A stretch of 64,000 nucleotides of DNA, from contig MGTU01000012.1 in the NCBI GenBank assembly GCA_001799615.1, forward strand, positions 41,738-105,737. Reading direction: 5' to 3'. The notes beneath the pieces are model-generated. The model did not search any database, had not been told where the DNA came from, and saw only the letters and a program-made list of their open reading frames with translations. The DNA comes from Elusimicrobia bacterium GWA2_61_42 (GTDB lineage: Bacteria; Elusimicrobiota; Elusimicrobia; Elusimicrobiales; UBA9959). Within the stretch, counting starts at the first letter, position 1; every line of letters starts with the position of its first letter. Shown piece after piece: positions 8,988-17,600 of the stretch. The translations under genes were made by a program, and so were the position numbers.

Positions 8988-9755
8988 ATGCGCCTCAAAT
9001 CATTCCTGCTCGCCCCCCTGTGCCTGCTGGCGGCCGGCTGCGTCGCTACGCAGCAGGACATGCTGCAGATGCAGAGCCAGATGGACGACCTGAACAACAG
9101 CCTGACCACGATGCAGAAGAACCAGGCCGAGCTGGCCGTGAAGATGGAGGACCTCTCCAAGAACCTCAACGCCTCGTCGGAAAGCATGAAGGACATCTCC
9201 ACCCAGATGGACAAACTGTCCTCCCACCTCGACGAGATAGACAGCTCCATGAACAAGCGGGTCAACGCCATAGGCCAGACCATCCGCAAGCAGCAGGAGG
9301 AAGTGGAAACTTCGCTGCTGCCCGCCAAGATCTACAACGACGCCTACAACGCCTTCCTCAACAACAACTTCGAAGGCTCCGCGACCGGGTTCAAAACCTA
9401 CCTCTCCAAGTTCCCCGCCGGGGAAATGGCGGAGGGCGCCTACTTCTACCTCGGGGAATCGCTTTACCTGAAAGAGCGCTGGCAGGACGCCGCGCTCGCC
9501 TACGCGACCGTGCTGGAGAAATTCCCCAAGTCGGCCCGCATCCCCGCCGCCCGGCTGAAATACGCCATGGCCCTGCTCAAGCTTCCCGAAGACAAGAAAA
9601 GCGAAGCGCTGAAATACCTGCACTCCGTAGTGAAGGATTACCCCGCCTCGCAGGAAGCCAAAACCGCTAAAGACTACATCACCAGGCTTTCCCCCGCCAA
9701 ACCGGCCGCGGCCCCCGCCAAAACCCCGGCCAAAGCCCCGGCAAAGAAAGGCTGA
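8988..9755 (+). CDS. cpoB: CpoB/YbgF-like lipoprotein with coiled coil and TPRs
   Basis: 255 residues; the ATG follows the pal stop codon directly. Lipobox LAAGC near residue 18. Residues ~25-105 are a Met/Gln/Leu-rich coiled coil (trimerisation region), then TPR-like repeats (YNDAYNAFLNNNFEGSATGF, AYFYLGESLYLKERWQDAAL), then an Ala/Pro/Lys-rich tail (AKTPAKAPAKKG). CpoB coordinates wall synthesis with outer-membrane constriction through the Tol system; its place between pal and tolB supports this. E. coli CpoB is periplasmic and soluble, so the lipobox is a difference. Confidence 0.88.
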   Translation: MRLKSFLLAPLCLLAAGCVATQQDMLQMQSQMDDLNNSLTTMQKNQAELAVKMEDLSKNLNASSESMKDISTQMDKLSSHLDEIDSSMNKRVNAIGQTIRKQQEEVETSLLPAKIYNDAYNAFLNNNFEGSATGFKTYLSKFPAGEMAEGAYFYLGESLYLKERWQDAALAYATVLEKFPKSARIPAARLKYAMALLKLPEDKKSEALKYLHSVVKDYPASQEAKTAKDYITRLSPAKPAAAPAKTPAKAPAKKG

Positions 9756-9765
9756 CCCCGCCCCC

Positions 9766-11043
9766 ATGAAAGCGCTGGCGCTGCTGATCCTGCTGACCGG
9801 CCCGCTTTTCGCGGGCACGGACATCTACATAGGCATCGCGCCCGGGGCGGAGGTCAAGAAGACAGCCCTGGCCCTGGCTAATTTCCTGCCGGCCAGGCCT
9901 GAAAACCCCGGAGACCTGGCGCTGGCCGAAACCTTCCGGGACATAGTCAGGTCCGACCTCCTTTACTCCCGCTACTTCGACCTCAAAGAAGACGCGCTCT
10001 CCCCCGCCAACCTGGACACAAGCAAGGAGTCGCTGGCCTACTGGAAAGGCCTGGCCGGGCACCTGATAACGGGGCGCGCGCAGGACGCCGGCCCGGTCTG
10101 GACCTTCAGCGCCCGCCTGATCGACCTGGCCACGGGCAAAGTGGTGACGGAAAAATTCTACCAGGGCGAGAAGCGCGCGCTGCGCCGCGCCGGGCACATG
10201 TTCGCCGACGACGTGGTGCTGCGCCTGACCGGGCGCCTCGGCATCGCCCATTCCAAGCTGGCCTTCTCCAATAATTCCACCGGCCGCAAAGAGATCTACA
10301 TAGCGGATTACGACGGGGAGAACCTCACCAGGCTCACCTCGGACAACAGCATCAACCTGCTGCCGCGCTGGTCGGCGGACGCGTCGAGGATCTACTACAC
10401 CACCTACCGCTGGGGTAACCCGGACATGTTCGAGATAGACCTGAAAGCCGGCAAGATACGCCCTTTCACCACCTTCCAGGGGCTGAACATCCCGGGCGGC
10501 TTCTCCCCCGACGGCCTCACCATGGTAATGACGCTGTCCCGCGGCGACGACCCCAACATCTACACGCTCAACGTGGTCACCAAGCAGCTCAAAAAGCTGC
10601 TGAAGAACTTCGGGGTCAGCTCGTCCCCCACCTGGTCGCCCGACGGCACGCAGGTGGCTTTTGTCTCCGACCGCTCCGGCAACCCGCAGATCTACGTGCT
10701 GGAGCTGGCCACCGGCAAGACGCGCCGCCTGACCCGCATGAACTGGTGCGACTCCCCCTCCTGGTCGCCCTCGGGCGAGTGGATAGTTTTCGCCGGCCGC
10801 GAGTCCTCCAAAGAGAAGCTGAATATTTTCACCACCGACCTGACCGGCAGCCAGATCAGGCGCCTGACCAACAAAGCTGGCGACAATGAGGACCCCTCCT
10901 GGTCCCCGGACGGCAGGTTCGTGGGCTTTACCTCCACCCGCAGGGGCAAGCGCGAGATCTTCGTGATGGACGCCGACGGCAGCGCCCCGCACCCCCTTAC
11001 CGACCTGAAGGGACACTCCTTCACCCCCAACTGGAGCCCGTAA
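9766..11043 (+). CDS. tolB: Tol-Pal system protein TolB
   Basis: 425 residues. Signal peptide (LALLILLTGPLFAG), N-terminal alpha/beta domain (residues ~17-160, with the RSDLLYSRYFDL stretch) and a C-terminal six-bladed propeller built of WSPDG repeats (FSPDGLTMV, TWSPDGTQVAF, SWSPSGEWIVF, SWSPDGRFVGF, NWSP). TolB works in the periplasm, binding Pal at the outer membrane and TolA at the inner. Ten nt separate it from cpoB, and a strong terminator follows. Order pal-cpoB-tolB differs from the usual tolB-pal-cpoB. Confidence 0.93.
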   Translation: MKALALLILLTGPLFAGTDIYIGIAPGAEVKKTALALANFLPARPENPGDLALAETFRDIVRSDLLYSRYFDLKEDALSPANLDTSKESLAYWKGLAGHLITGRAQDAGPVWTFSARLIDLATGKVVTEKFYQGEKRALRRAGHMFADDVVLRLTGRLGIAHSKLAFSNNSTGRKEIYIADYDGENLTRLTSDNSINLLPRWSADASRIYYTTYRWGNPDMFEIDLKAGKIRPFTTFQGLNIPGGFSPDGLTMVMTLSRGDDPNIYTLNVVTKQLKKLLKNFGVSSSPTWSPDGTQVAFVSDRSGNPQIYVLELATGKTRRLTRMNWCDSPSWSPSGEWIVFAGRESSKEKLNIFTTDLTGSQIRRLTNKAGDNEDPSWSPDGRFVGFTSTRRGKREIFVMDADGSAPHPLTDLKGHSFTPNWSP

Positions 11044-11060
11044 ACTTCGCCGGGCAATAA

Positions 11061-11093
11061 AAAAAGGCTGAACTCGCGTTCAGCCTTTTTTTT
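11061..11093 (+). terminator. Bidirectional intrinsic terminator after tolB
   Basis: Perfect stem AAGGCTGAAC / GTTCAGCCTT with TCGC loop, flanked by an A-run on the left and T-run of eight on the right, so it can stop transcription from tolB (+) and from the tdk/transposase-domain unit (-). Confidence 0.9.
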
Positions 11094-11103
11094 GCCGCCT
11101 GGC

Positions 11104-11604
11104 TTATTTGCCGAAGACGGAACAAACCTTGTCCAGGAGGGAAGCCCAGAAGCCGGCTTCCCGGGCGGCCCCGCGCGAAACGCGGAACTTCAGGTCGCGG
11201 TTGGCCTTCAGCGCGGCCGAAAGCTCGGCGTCGAGCAGGGCCAGGAACTCGGGGCCCAGGCGCTTGCGGCGCTCGGAAAGGATGCCCGGGTTTATCACGT
11301 CCTCCAGGGCGAAATATTCCTGGCCGCAGAAAGCCTGGATATAGGGGTTCTCCATGAACTCTGCCACGGCGTCTTCGTCGGAGAGGCTCTTGAGCTGCTT
11401 GGCCATTAGCAGCCCGCAGACCAGCCTGGAATCCTTGGCGGGCCGGCCGTAGCCGGTGGAGAAGTACCGGCCGTAGCCGGCGTCCAGCTTCTCCCACGGG
11501 AGAACTTCCGCCAGCTTCAGCCAGCGGTTGCCCGAGGAGAGCTTCTCGCCCAGGTGGAACATTTTTCCGAACAGCGTCGGGTTGAATTTTTCGGAACGGT
11601 ACAT
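11104..11604 (-). CDS. Stand-alone IS5-type transposase N-terminal domain (DUF772-like), coupled to tdk
   Basis: 166 residues from ATG 11604 (GGAGA ribosome binding site 4 nt upstream). The frame is open further upstream but only into tdk. Residues ~15-100 match the N-terminal domain of IS5/IS1182-family transposases: LPWEKLDAGYGRYFSTGYGRP, RLVCGLLMAKQLKSLSDEDA and FMENPYIQAFCGQEYF. The DDE catalytic domain is completely absent; after a short Leu/Ala helical region the protein ends normally with its own stop and a terminator. The start codon overlaps the tdk stop by 1 nt (TAATG), so translation is probably coupled. This could be a domesticated DNA-binding protein or a truncated transposase that decayed at its 3' end. 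No terminal inverted repeats were found around it. Confidence 0.75.
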   Translation of the reverse strand: MYRSEKFNPTLFGKMFHLGEKLSSGNRWLKLAEVLPWEKLDAGYGRYFSTGYGRPAKDSRLVCGLLMAKQLKSLSDEDAVAEFMENPYIQAFCGQEYFALEDVINPGILSERRKRLGPEFLALLDAELSAALKANRDLKFRVSRGAAREAGFWASLLDKVCSVFGK

Positions 11605-12167
11605 TATTTCTCCGGTTTGAAACACTTGCGGCAGCGGGCCTCGTATTTGTCCCCGGCGCCCACCACGATGCGCTTGCCGGAATCGGTCAGGCGCTGGCTG
11701 AAATGCGCGGGGTTGCCGCACACCATGCAGATGGCGAGGTTCTTGGTGACGAACTCCGACACCGCCATCAGCCTGGCCATATTGGTGAAGGCCTCGCCGC
11801 GGTAGTCCTGGTCGAGGCCGGCCACTATCACCCTGCGGCCGGAATCGGCCAGCTTCTGCGCCACGTCCACGATCTCCTCGCCGAAGAAATGCGCCTCGTC
11901 GATGCCCACCACCTGCGTGTCCGGCAGGACTTCCTTGAGTATCTCCCTGGCGGTCTTCACGGGCCTGGCGGCCAGCGTGGACTTGTCATGGGAAACCAGG
12001 TGCTCCTTCGAATAGCGCGTGTCCAGGTGGGAATTGAAGACCTGGACCTTCTGCTTGGCGATATTGGCCAGTTTAAGGCGGCGGATGAGTTCCTGGGTCT
12101 TGCCCGAGAACATGCTGCCGCAGACCACCTCGATCCACCCCGAAGCCGCCGACACGTTGAATATCAT
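11604..12167 (-). CDS. tdk: Thymidine kinase, type II
   Basis: 187 residues. P-loop GSMFSGKT at residues 17-24, Walker B/lid region GIDEAHFF, and two Cys pairs (CMVCG and CRKCF) forming the structural zinc site of TK1-type enzymes. It phosphorylates thymidine for salvage into dTTP. Start chosen at ATG 12167, which overlaps the epimerase stop by 4 nt (ATGA) and follows GGGG; an earlier in-frame ATG at 12179 lies inside the epimerase gene. The gene downstream overlaps by 1 nt. Confidence 0.93.
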   Translation of the reverse strand: MIFNVSAASGWIEVVCGSMFSGKTQELIRRLKLANIAKQKVQVFNSHLDTRYSKEHLVSHDKSTLAARPVKTAREILKEVLPDTQVVGIDEAHFFGEEIVDVAQKLADSGRRVIVAGLDQDYRGEAFTNMARLMAVSEFVTKNLAICMVCGNPAHFSQRLTDSGKRIVVGAGDKYEARCRKCFKPEK

Positions 12168-13117
12168 TTTTTCCCCCACTTGGCCGAAAAGTAATCCCAG
12201 GTAAGTTTGAGACCTTCAGGAAATTTTACCAGCGGCTTATACCCCAGCTCCCTGCGCGCGCGGGAGATATCCGAGTAGGTCTTGCGGATGTCGCCTTTGC
12301 GCTTGGGGAAGAATATTTTCTCGGATTTGCGGCCCGTGATCTGCTCCAGGCCGCGCGCTATGTCCAGCAGTGAAATGCAGGTGCCGGTGGCCACGTTAAT
12401 GGTCAGGCCGGAAACCTTCGCCGGCGCCAGCGCCGCGCGGATGTTGCCGTCCACCACGTTGGCCACATAGGTAAAGTCGCGGGACTGGCGGCCGTCCCAG
12501 TGGATCTCCAGCGGCTTATGCTGGAGAAAAAGCTCCATGAAGCGGGGGATCACGGCCGAGTATACGGCCTCGGGGTTCTGCCGGGGGCCGAACACGTTGA
12601 AGTACCGCAGGGCCACGGTCTCTAGACCGTAGGTCTTCGCGTAAACGCGGCAGTAATTCTCGCCCGCCAGTTTGCTGACGGCATACGGCGACACCGGCCT
12701 TGTGGGCAGGTCCTCGGTCTGCGGGAATACCTTGCACTCGCCGTAGGCCGAGCTGGTGGCCGCGTAAACGAAGCGTTTAACCCCGGCCTCTTTGGCCGCC
12801 ATCAGGGCGTTGAGCGTGCCCGTGGCGTTGTTATCGTTGGCCGCGCGCGGGTTGTCCACCGATTTGGGCACGGAGCGGAAAGCCGCCTGGTGCAGCACGT
12901 AGGTGACGCCCTTCATGGCCTTGGCCAGGTCTTTGGGCTCGCGCAGATCGCCGGTGACCAGTTCGAACCTGCCGGCGAAAGGCGCCAGGTTCTCTTTCTT
13001 GCCGGTGGAAAAATTATCGAAGACCCGCACGCGGCAATTCCTGCGCAGCAGCTCTTCCACGATGTTGGAGCCTATGAACCCGGCCCCGCCGGTGACCAGC
13101 CAAAGAGGTTTTTTCAT
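12164..13117 (-). CDS. NAD-dependent sugar-nucleotide epimerase/dehydratase (extended SDR)
   Basis: 317 residues. Rossmann motif TGGAGFIGSN (residues 9-18) and the catalytic SSAYGE and YAVSK elements (Ser/Tyr/Lys). DNNATGTLNALMAAKEA and the RYFNVFGPRQNP segment place it with WbpP/TviC- and GalE-like UDP-sugar 4-epimerases. It would feed a cell-surface polysaccharide or LPS pathway, which fits with lptD just upstream on the same strand, but no glycosyltransferase is adjacent and the substrate cannot be read. Start ATG 13117. Confidence 0.87.
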   Translation of the reverse strand: MKKPLWLVTGGAGFIGSNIVEELLRRNCRVRVFDNFSTGKKENLAPFAGRFELVTGDLREPKDLAKAMKGVTYVLHQAAFRSVPKSVDNPRAANDNNATGTLNALMAAKEAGVKRFVYAATSSAYGECKVFPQTEDLPTRPVSPYAVSKLAGENYCRVYAKTYGLETVALRYFNVFGPRQNPEAVYSAVIPRFMELFLQHKPLEIHWDGRQSRDFTYVANVVDGNIRAALAPAKVSGLTINVATGTCISLLDIARGLEQITGRKSEKIFFPKRKGDIRKTYSDISRARRELGYKPLVKFPEGLKLTWDYFSAKWGKK

Positions 13118-13166
13118 GTTTAGATCCCTGTCTCCTGAAAGTTTATCATTTTAAAAATCCGCGGCA

Positions 13167-15245
13167 CTAGTCCCGCACTTCCCCTTCTTTGCGCCAAGGG
13201 CGCCAGAACTGGCGGGATTTTTCCTCCAGGTCGTCCTTGCGCGCGGGCTCGTTGATCTTCAGGCTCAGGAAGAAAAAGAATTCCTTAACCCCGCCCGAAC
13301 GCTCCCTCAGGTCCCATTTCGTCCTGAAATCGTGGAAATCCCGGTAAAGCGTAAGCCCCTTCTCGAAAAATCTAAGGTCTCCCAGCCTCATGCCGCCCCG
13401 GGAGTAGAAGCGGTAGCGCAGCACCGTCTCCGCCCGCCAGGCCGACCCGCGCCAGGGGCGGAAGCCGAAAGTATTGCTCACCACCCAGGCGCGCTTGTCG
13501 GTGCTGTAATTGGCGATGCCGCCCCCCACGTAGTTCTCGCCGCCGCCGAAATTAACCTGCGTCACGAAACTTTTATTGCCCTCGGAAAAACTGTAGGAGT
13601 CTTCCACGTACAGGTCCAGCCCCGGCCTGGGCGCGTGGAAGAACTCGGCCACCACCGGCGACAGCCTCCTGGTAAAAGTCGCCTCGTAATAGTTCCGCAG
13701 GTCATAGGCGGAAGAAAGCTTGAAATAGGTGTTGAACCGCGGCATCACGAAAAGCTGCGAGGAAATGGAATTGGTTTCCTGGCCCCTGTCGGGGGCGGAG
13801 GAGGCGTTCTCCAGCTTGTTGTCCCGCAGGCGGCGCCTGTACGCGTAGCCCAGGTCTAACGAGCCCCAGGCGCGGTCGTAGCGCAGCGTGGCGGCGCCGC
13901 CGTAGCGGCCGGTCCAGGTGTCCACGGGCCCCTGGGAGGTGGAGATGAAAACCGACTGGTCGTAGTAGACCGCCGGGGAAAGCGTAACGTGGCGCGCCAG
14001 CGGCACCGACTTGGACACGGTCCAGACGCCCTGGCCCCTTTTCTGCGTGTAATTATTCCCCTCGTCGCGGGCGTTCTCGAAATTGCCGGTAAAAGAATTC
14101 AGTACCGGCAGGCCCAGCACCCGGAAAGGCACCGTATTGAAGTCCAGCCGGGGGATCGAACTGTTGGCTTTTTTAAAAGCGCTGTAATCGGCGGTATGCG
14201 TCTCGCGGCCGTAGGCGCTCAGGCGGGTGACCGTATAGTTGGTGTTGCGCGTAAAAGCCACGCTGGCCTGCTCGTCCGGGCTTACCGCGAAGGGATTGTT
14301 CCTGAAAAAATCGTTGTTCACGTTCGGGTCCGAGAGCAGGCGGAAAAAGCCCTGGCTGTAATACCGGGCCGGGTCGGATTCGTTAAAGCGGTTGAACATG
14401 TGCCAGTAGCCGCCGCTCATGCCCCAGCGGTCCTTGCTGGTCCCGTATTCCCGGATGCGGTACAGCGAAACGTTGCTGATATTCTTTTCCGCCCGCCGGA
14501 AGTCGAGCTCGCCGCCGGTGCCGAAGCCGCGCTTCTCGAAATAATCCAGGTACACCTTGGCCTTGGTCTCGCGGTTGACCCGGTAGACGAAGCTGGATTT
14601 AAGGTAGAAGCCGTTGCGCTCGTCGTAGCCGGGGCGCAGGATGGTCACGAACGGCGTCCCGCCGCCCATGGGCTTGTACACCACGGGAAAATAGAACACG
14701 GGGATCTTCCCCACGAAAAACACGTTATTGTACGCCAGGAAATACCGGTCCGGCACCAGGTAAATGCGCGAGGAGCGCAGCCGGTAATGAGGCGGTTCCT
14801 CGTCGCAGCTGGTTATGCTGGCCTTCTTGTAGGTATATTTAGCCTTGTCGAACTCCACCACCCGGCCGCGGAAAATGAAGTTCTTGTAGGAGAACCTGCC
14901 GTTGTTTATCCGGCCCGACTCCGTGCCGTAATTCATCACGCCGCTCTTCCCGTAGGCGGTGCCCGCTTCGTCGTCCATGACGAAGTCGGAAGGGGACACC
15001 ACGGTGCGGCTGCCCATGTTGACCGTCAGGTTCCTGGCCCTGATGAGCTTTATTGGTTTATCCCCGGCGGAGAACTCTTCGAGCTTTACGTTGCCCTCCA
15101 GGTCTATCTCCCGGGTGTACTCGTTGAAGACGGCGTTGTCGGCGCTGAAGCCGATGCGGTGCGTGCCGGTGGAGGACGGCAGGTCGTAAGCCGAGGCCGT
15201 TGCGGCCCCGGCTGCGAGAAAAATTAGAAGCGCGGTAGTTCTCAT
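13167..15245 (-). CDS. lptD: LPS-assembly outer-membrane protein LptD
   Basis: 692 residues. Signal peptide, then an OstA/LptA-like beta-jellyroll (residues ~28-150: DNAVFNEYTREIDLEGNVKL, NLTVNMGSRTVVSPSDFVM) that receives LPS from LptA, then the large barrel. The segment KIPVFYFPVVYKPMGGG and the FVTILRPGYDERNGFYLKSS stretch are characteristic of LptD. It should sit in the outer membrane and move LPS to the surface; LptE and other Lpt genes are not here. Somewhat shorter than E. coli LptD (784). Confidence 0.9.
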   Translation of the reverse strand: MRTTALLIFLAAGAATASAYDLPSSTGTHRIGFSADNAVFNEYTREIDLEGNVKLEEFSAGDKPIKLIRARNLTVNMGSRTVVSPSDFVMDDEAGTAYGKSGVMNYGTESGRINNGRFSYKNFIFRGRVVEFDKAKYTYKKASITSCDEEPPHYRLRSSRIYLVPDRYFLAYNNVFFVGKIPVFYFPVVYKPMGGGTPFVTILRPGYDERNGFYLKSSFVYRVNRETKAKVYLDYFEKRGFGTGGELDFRRAEKNISNVSLYRIREYGTSKDRWGMSGGYWHMFNRFNESDPARYYSQGFFRLLSDPNVNNDFFRNNPFAVSPDEQASVAFTRNTNYTVTRLSAYGRETHTADYSAFKKANSSIPRLDFNTVPFRVLGLPVLNSFTGNFENARDEGNNYTQKRGQGVWTVSKSVPLARHVTLSPAVYYDQSVFISTSQGPVDTWTGRYGGAATLRYDRAWGSLDLGYAYRRRLRDNKLENASSAPDRGQETNSISSQLFVMPRFNTYFKLSSAYDLRNYYEATFTRRLSPVVAEFFHAPRPGLDLYVEDSYSFSEGNKSFVTQVNFGGGENYVGGGIANYSTDKRAWVVSNTFGFRPWRGSAWRAETVLRYRFYSRGGMRLGDLRFFEKGLTLYRDFHDFRTKWDLRERSGGVKEFFFFLSLKINEPARKDDLEEKSRQFWRPWRKEGEVRD

Positions 15246-15307
15246 TTATAACCGGTCAAAAAAACGGCGCTGCGCCCGGCTTGTCCGGGCCGCCGCCCCG
15301 CCGCAAG

Positions 15308-16252
15308 CTACTTCAGCGCCTTGTCCAGGCCGAACAGCGCGGCGCCGTGCGAGCCCAGGTCGGCGTTGTCGGCCACCCGTATCTTTACCCTGGCGAAAGG
15401 CGTCTTTATCTGCTGCGCGCCCAGCACCTTGTTCATCGCCGGCATGAACCACTTCCTGGCCCGGGAAACGCCGCCGGTCAGGACGACGCAGTCCGGGTTC
15501 AGCACCAGGATCAGGGCCGCCAGGCCGCGCCCCAGGTAATGCCCGGTTTCCGCCCAGACCCGGCGGGCCCCGGCGTGCCCGGCGGCCGCGGCGTTAGTGA
15601 GGCAGATGGTATTGAATTTTTCGTGCCCGGGCGCCGCGAATTTTTTAATAAAAGCGGTTTCGTTCTTTATAAGTTCGCGGGCGCGCGCCATTATGGCGTA
15701 GCTGCCGCAATAGGCTTCCAGGCAGCCGCGGCCGCCGCAGTGGCAGGGGCGGCCGTCGGGCTCTATCTTCACGTGCCCGGCCTCGCCGGCCGAACCGGTG
15801 CCGCCGTGGTACAGTTTGCCGTCCAGTACCAGGCCGGACCCTATGCCGGTACCCAGCGTCAGCGCCAGGATATTGCCTTTCTTGCGCTCCATTTCTATTT
15901 CATAAGCGCCCCAGGCCGCCATATTCGCGTCGTTCTCCATGGAGCAGGGCAGGCCGGTGGATCTCTCCAGCGGGCCGGCGATCTTTACCGAGCGCCAGCC
16001 CAGGTTGGGGGAAAAGCGCAGTATGCCGCGCTCGGGATCCACGTCGCCCGCGGCGCCGATGCCGATGGAAACGAGCTGGCGGCCGTAGTCGCGCCTGAAG
16101 CCCTCGACGGCGGCGGCCAGGCGCTTGACGAAGGCCTGGGGGCCCTTTGAGGCCTCGGTACGGAACCGCTCCTGCGCCAGCAGTTTGCCGGCGCGGTTGA
16201 CCACCACCAGCTTGGTGTTAGTGCCGCCTATATCGATGCCTATTCCGAACAT
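15308..16252 (-). CDS. ROK-family sugar kinase (glucokinase-like)
   Basis: 314 residues. ATP-binding motif GIDIGGTNTK (residues 5-14), substrate/catalytic ENDANMAAWGAYE (with Asp), LGTGIGSGLVLDG, and the ROK zinc-binding signature with His and three Cys (GHVKIEPDG...CHCGGRGCLEAYCG). There is no N-terminal helix-turn-helix, so it is a kinase rather than a NagC-type repressor. Substrate could be glucose, N-acetylmannosamine or N-acetylglucosamine. Placed 20 nt before folC's end in a minus-strand run of core genes. Confidence 0.88.
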   Translation of the reverse strand: MFGIGIDIGGTNTKLVVVNRAGKLLAQERFRTEASKGPQAFVKRLAAAVEGFRRDYGRQLVSIGIGAAGDVDPERGILRFSPNLGWRSVKIAGPLERSTGLPCSMENDANMAAWGAYEIEMERKKGNILALTLGTGIGSGLVLDGKLYHGGTGSAGEAGHVKIEPDGRPCHCGGRGCLEAYCGSYAIMARARELIKNETAFIKKFAAPGHEKFNTICLTNAAAAGHAGARRVWAETGHYLGRGLAALILVLNPDCVVLTGGVSRARKWFMPAMNKVLGAQQIKTPFARVKIRVADNADLGSHGAALFGLDKALK

Positions 16253-16271
16253 AGAATCTCCTTGGAACCGG

Positions 16272-17561
16272 TCACTTGCCGCCCGCTCCGCCCTCGCCCA
16301 GCATCCGCAGCGCGGACCCGGCCAGGTAGAAAGAACCCAGCACCGCCGCGGTGCCCGCCCGGGAAGCCGCCAGCAGCGCCGCCCGCGTGTCCTGCTGCAC
16401 CTCCACTTCCGCGTCCGGCCGCAGGGCGGAAAGTTCGTCCGCCAGCGCGCACGGGTCCGCCGCGCGCGGCGAATCCGGCCTGGTAAAAATAAATTTTTTA
16501 GACAGGGGCGCCAGCAGCTTCAAGACGCCGGCGCGCTCCTTGTCCGCCATGATGCCCACCACGAAAGCCGCCTGCCGCCCCGCGAAAGGCGAGGCCTTCC
16601 AGGTAGTGGCGAAGGCCCGCGCGGCCTCCTCGTTGTGGGCCCCGTCCAGGACGAAAAGCGCCTTGCCGAAAGCCGGCCCGCCGCGCACCGCCTGGAACCG
16701 CCCGGGCCACCTGGCCGCCGCGAAACCGGCCGCGGCGTGGGCCCGGCTGACCGGCCAGCCCAGGCCCCGCAGCATCTCCAGGCCTTCCCAGGCCAGCGTG
16801 GCGTTTATCACCTGCGCCTCGCCCAGGAGGCCGAAAGGGTACTCTTCCCCGCTCTTCTTGTGGCGCAGGACCATCCTGTTGTTCTCCCAGTCGCGGGCCG
16901 CTATTTCAAAGACGGGGGCGAAGAAATGGCATTGGGCGTTCTTTTCCGCCGCTTCTTTGGAGATCTCGGACATGGCGTCGGCGGGGAGGATGGGCGCCAG
17001 GCAGACGCAGCCCTCTTTGATGATCCCGGCCTTCTGCGCGGCTATCTCGGGCAGGGTGCAGCCCAGGTACTGCTTGTGGTCGTAATCCACGGAGGTTATC
17101 ACGGCGAGCTCCGGCTTGGGCAGCACGTTGGTGGTATCCCAGCGGCCGCCTATGCCCACCTCGATAACGGCCAGGTCGGTCTTCTCCCTTTCGAAATAAA
17201 GGAAAGCCATGCAGGTCAACAGCTCGAAAAAGCCCAGGTCGGGCCCGGCCGCCAGCACCTCTTCGAAAAGGGCGGTAAAACAGGTTTCGCTTACCGGTTC
17301 CCCCCCCAGCTGGATGCGCTCGGTGACGCTGAGCAGGTGCGGGGAGATGAACAGCCCCGTCTTAAGCCCGGCGGCGCGCGCGGCGGCCTCGAAAAGGGCG
17401 CAGACCGAGCCCTTGCCGTTGGTGCCCGTAACGTGCACGGTCTTCAGGCGGAGCTGAGGGTTGCCCAGTTTTCCCAGGCAGGCGTAGACGCGCGCCAGGC
17501 CGTCCTTCTTCACGAAGTCCTGCCGCGCGAATAAATTTTTCTTCGCTTCCTCGAAAGTCAT
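16272..17561 (-). CDS. folC: Bifunctional dihydrofolate / folylpolyglutamate synthase
   Basis: 429 residues of the Mur-ligase superfamily. P-loop VTGTNGKGSVCALFE (residues ~44-58), the folate-family motif GLFISPHLLSVTERI, IEVGIGGRWDTTNV, the carbamylated-Lys region (AAQKAGIIKEG), and the C-terminal VLDGAHNEEA. It ligates glutamate to dihydropteroate and folates in the cytoplasm. Start ATG 17561. Confidence 0.93.
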   Translation of the reverse strand: MTFEEAKKNLFARQDFVKKDGLARVYACLGKLGNPQLRLKTVHVTGTNGKGSVCALFEAAARAAGLKTGLFISPHLLSVTERIQLGGEPVSETCFTALFEEVLAAGPDLGFFELLTCMAFLYFEREKTDLAVIEVGIGGRWDTTNVLPKPELAVITSVDYDHKQYLGCTLPEIAAQKAGIIKEGCVCLAPILPADAMSEISKEAAEKNAQCHFFAPVFEIAARDWENNRMVLRHKKSGEEYPFGLLGEAQVINATLAWEGLEMLRGLGWPVSRAHAAAGFAAARWPGRFQAVRGGPAFGKALFVLDGAHNEEAARAFATTWKASPFAGRQAAFVVGIMADKERAGVLKLLAPLSKKFIFTRPDSPRAADPCALADELSALRPDAEVEVQQDTRAALLAASRAGTAAVLGSFYLAGSALRMLGEGGAGGK

Positions 17562-17600
17562 CAGCGTTCAACTCCGGCCGGGCGCCCGGCGGGCCCCGGC

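Noticed and set aside
15308..16252. ROK protein as a NagC-type repressor
   Set aside because: No N-terminal helix-turn-helix; kinase motifs and zinc site are complete.
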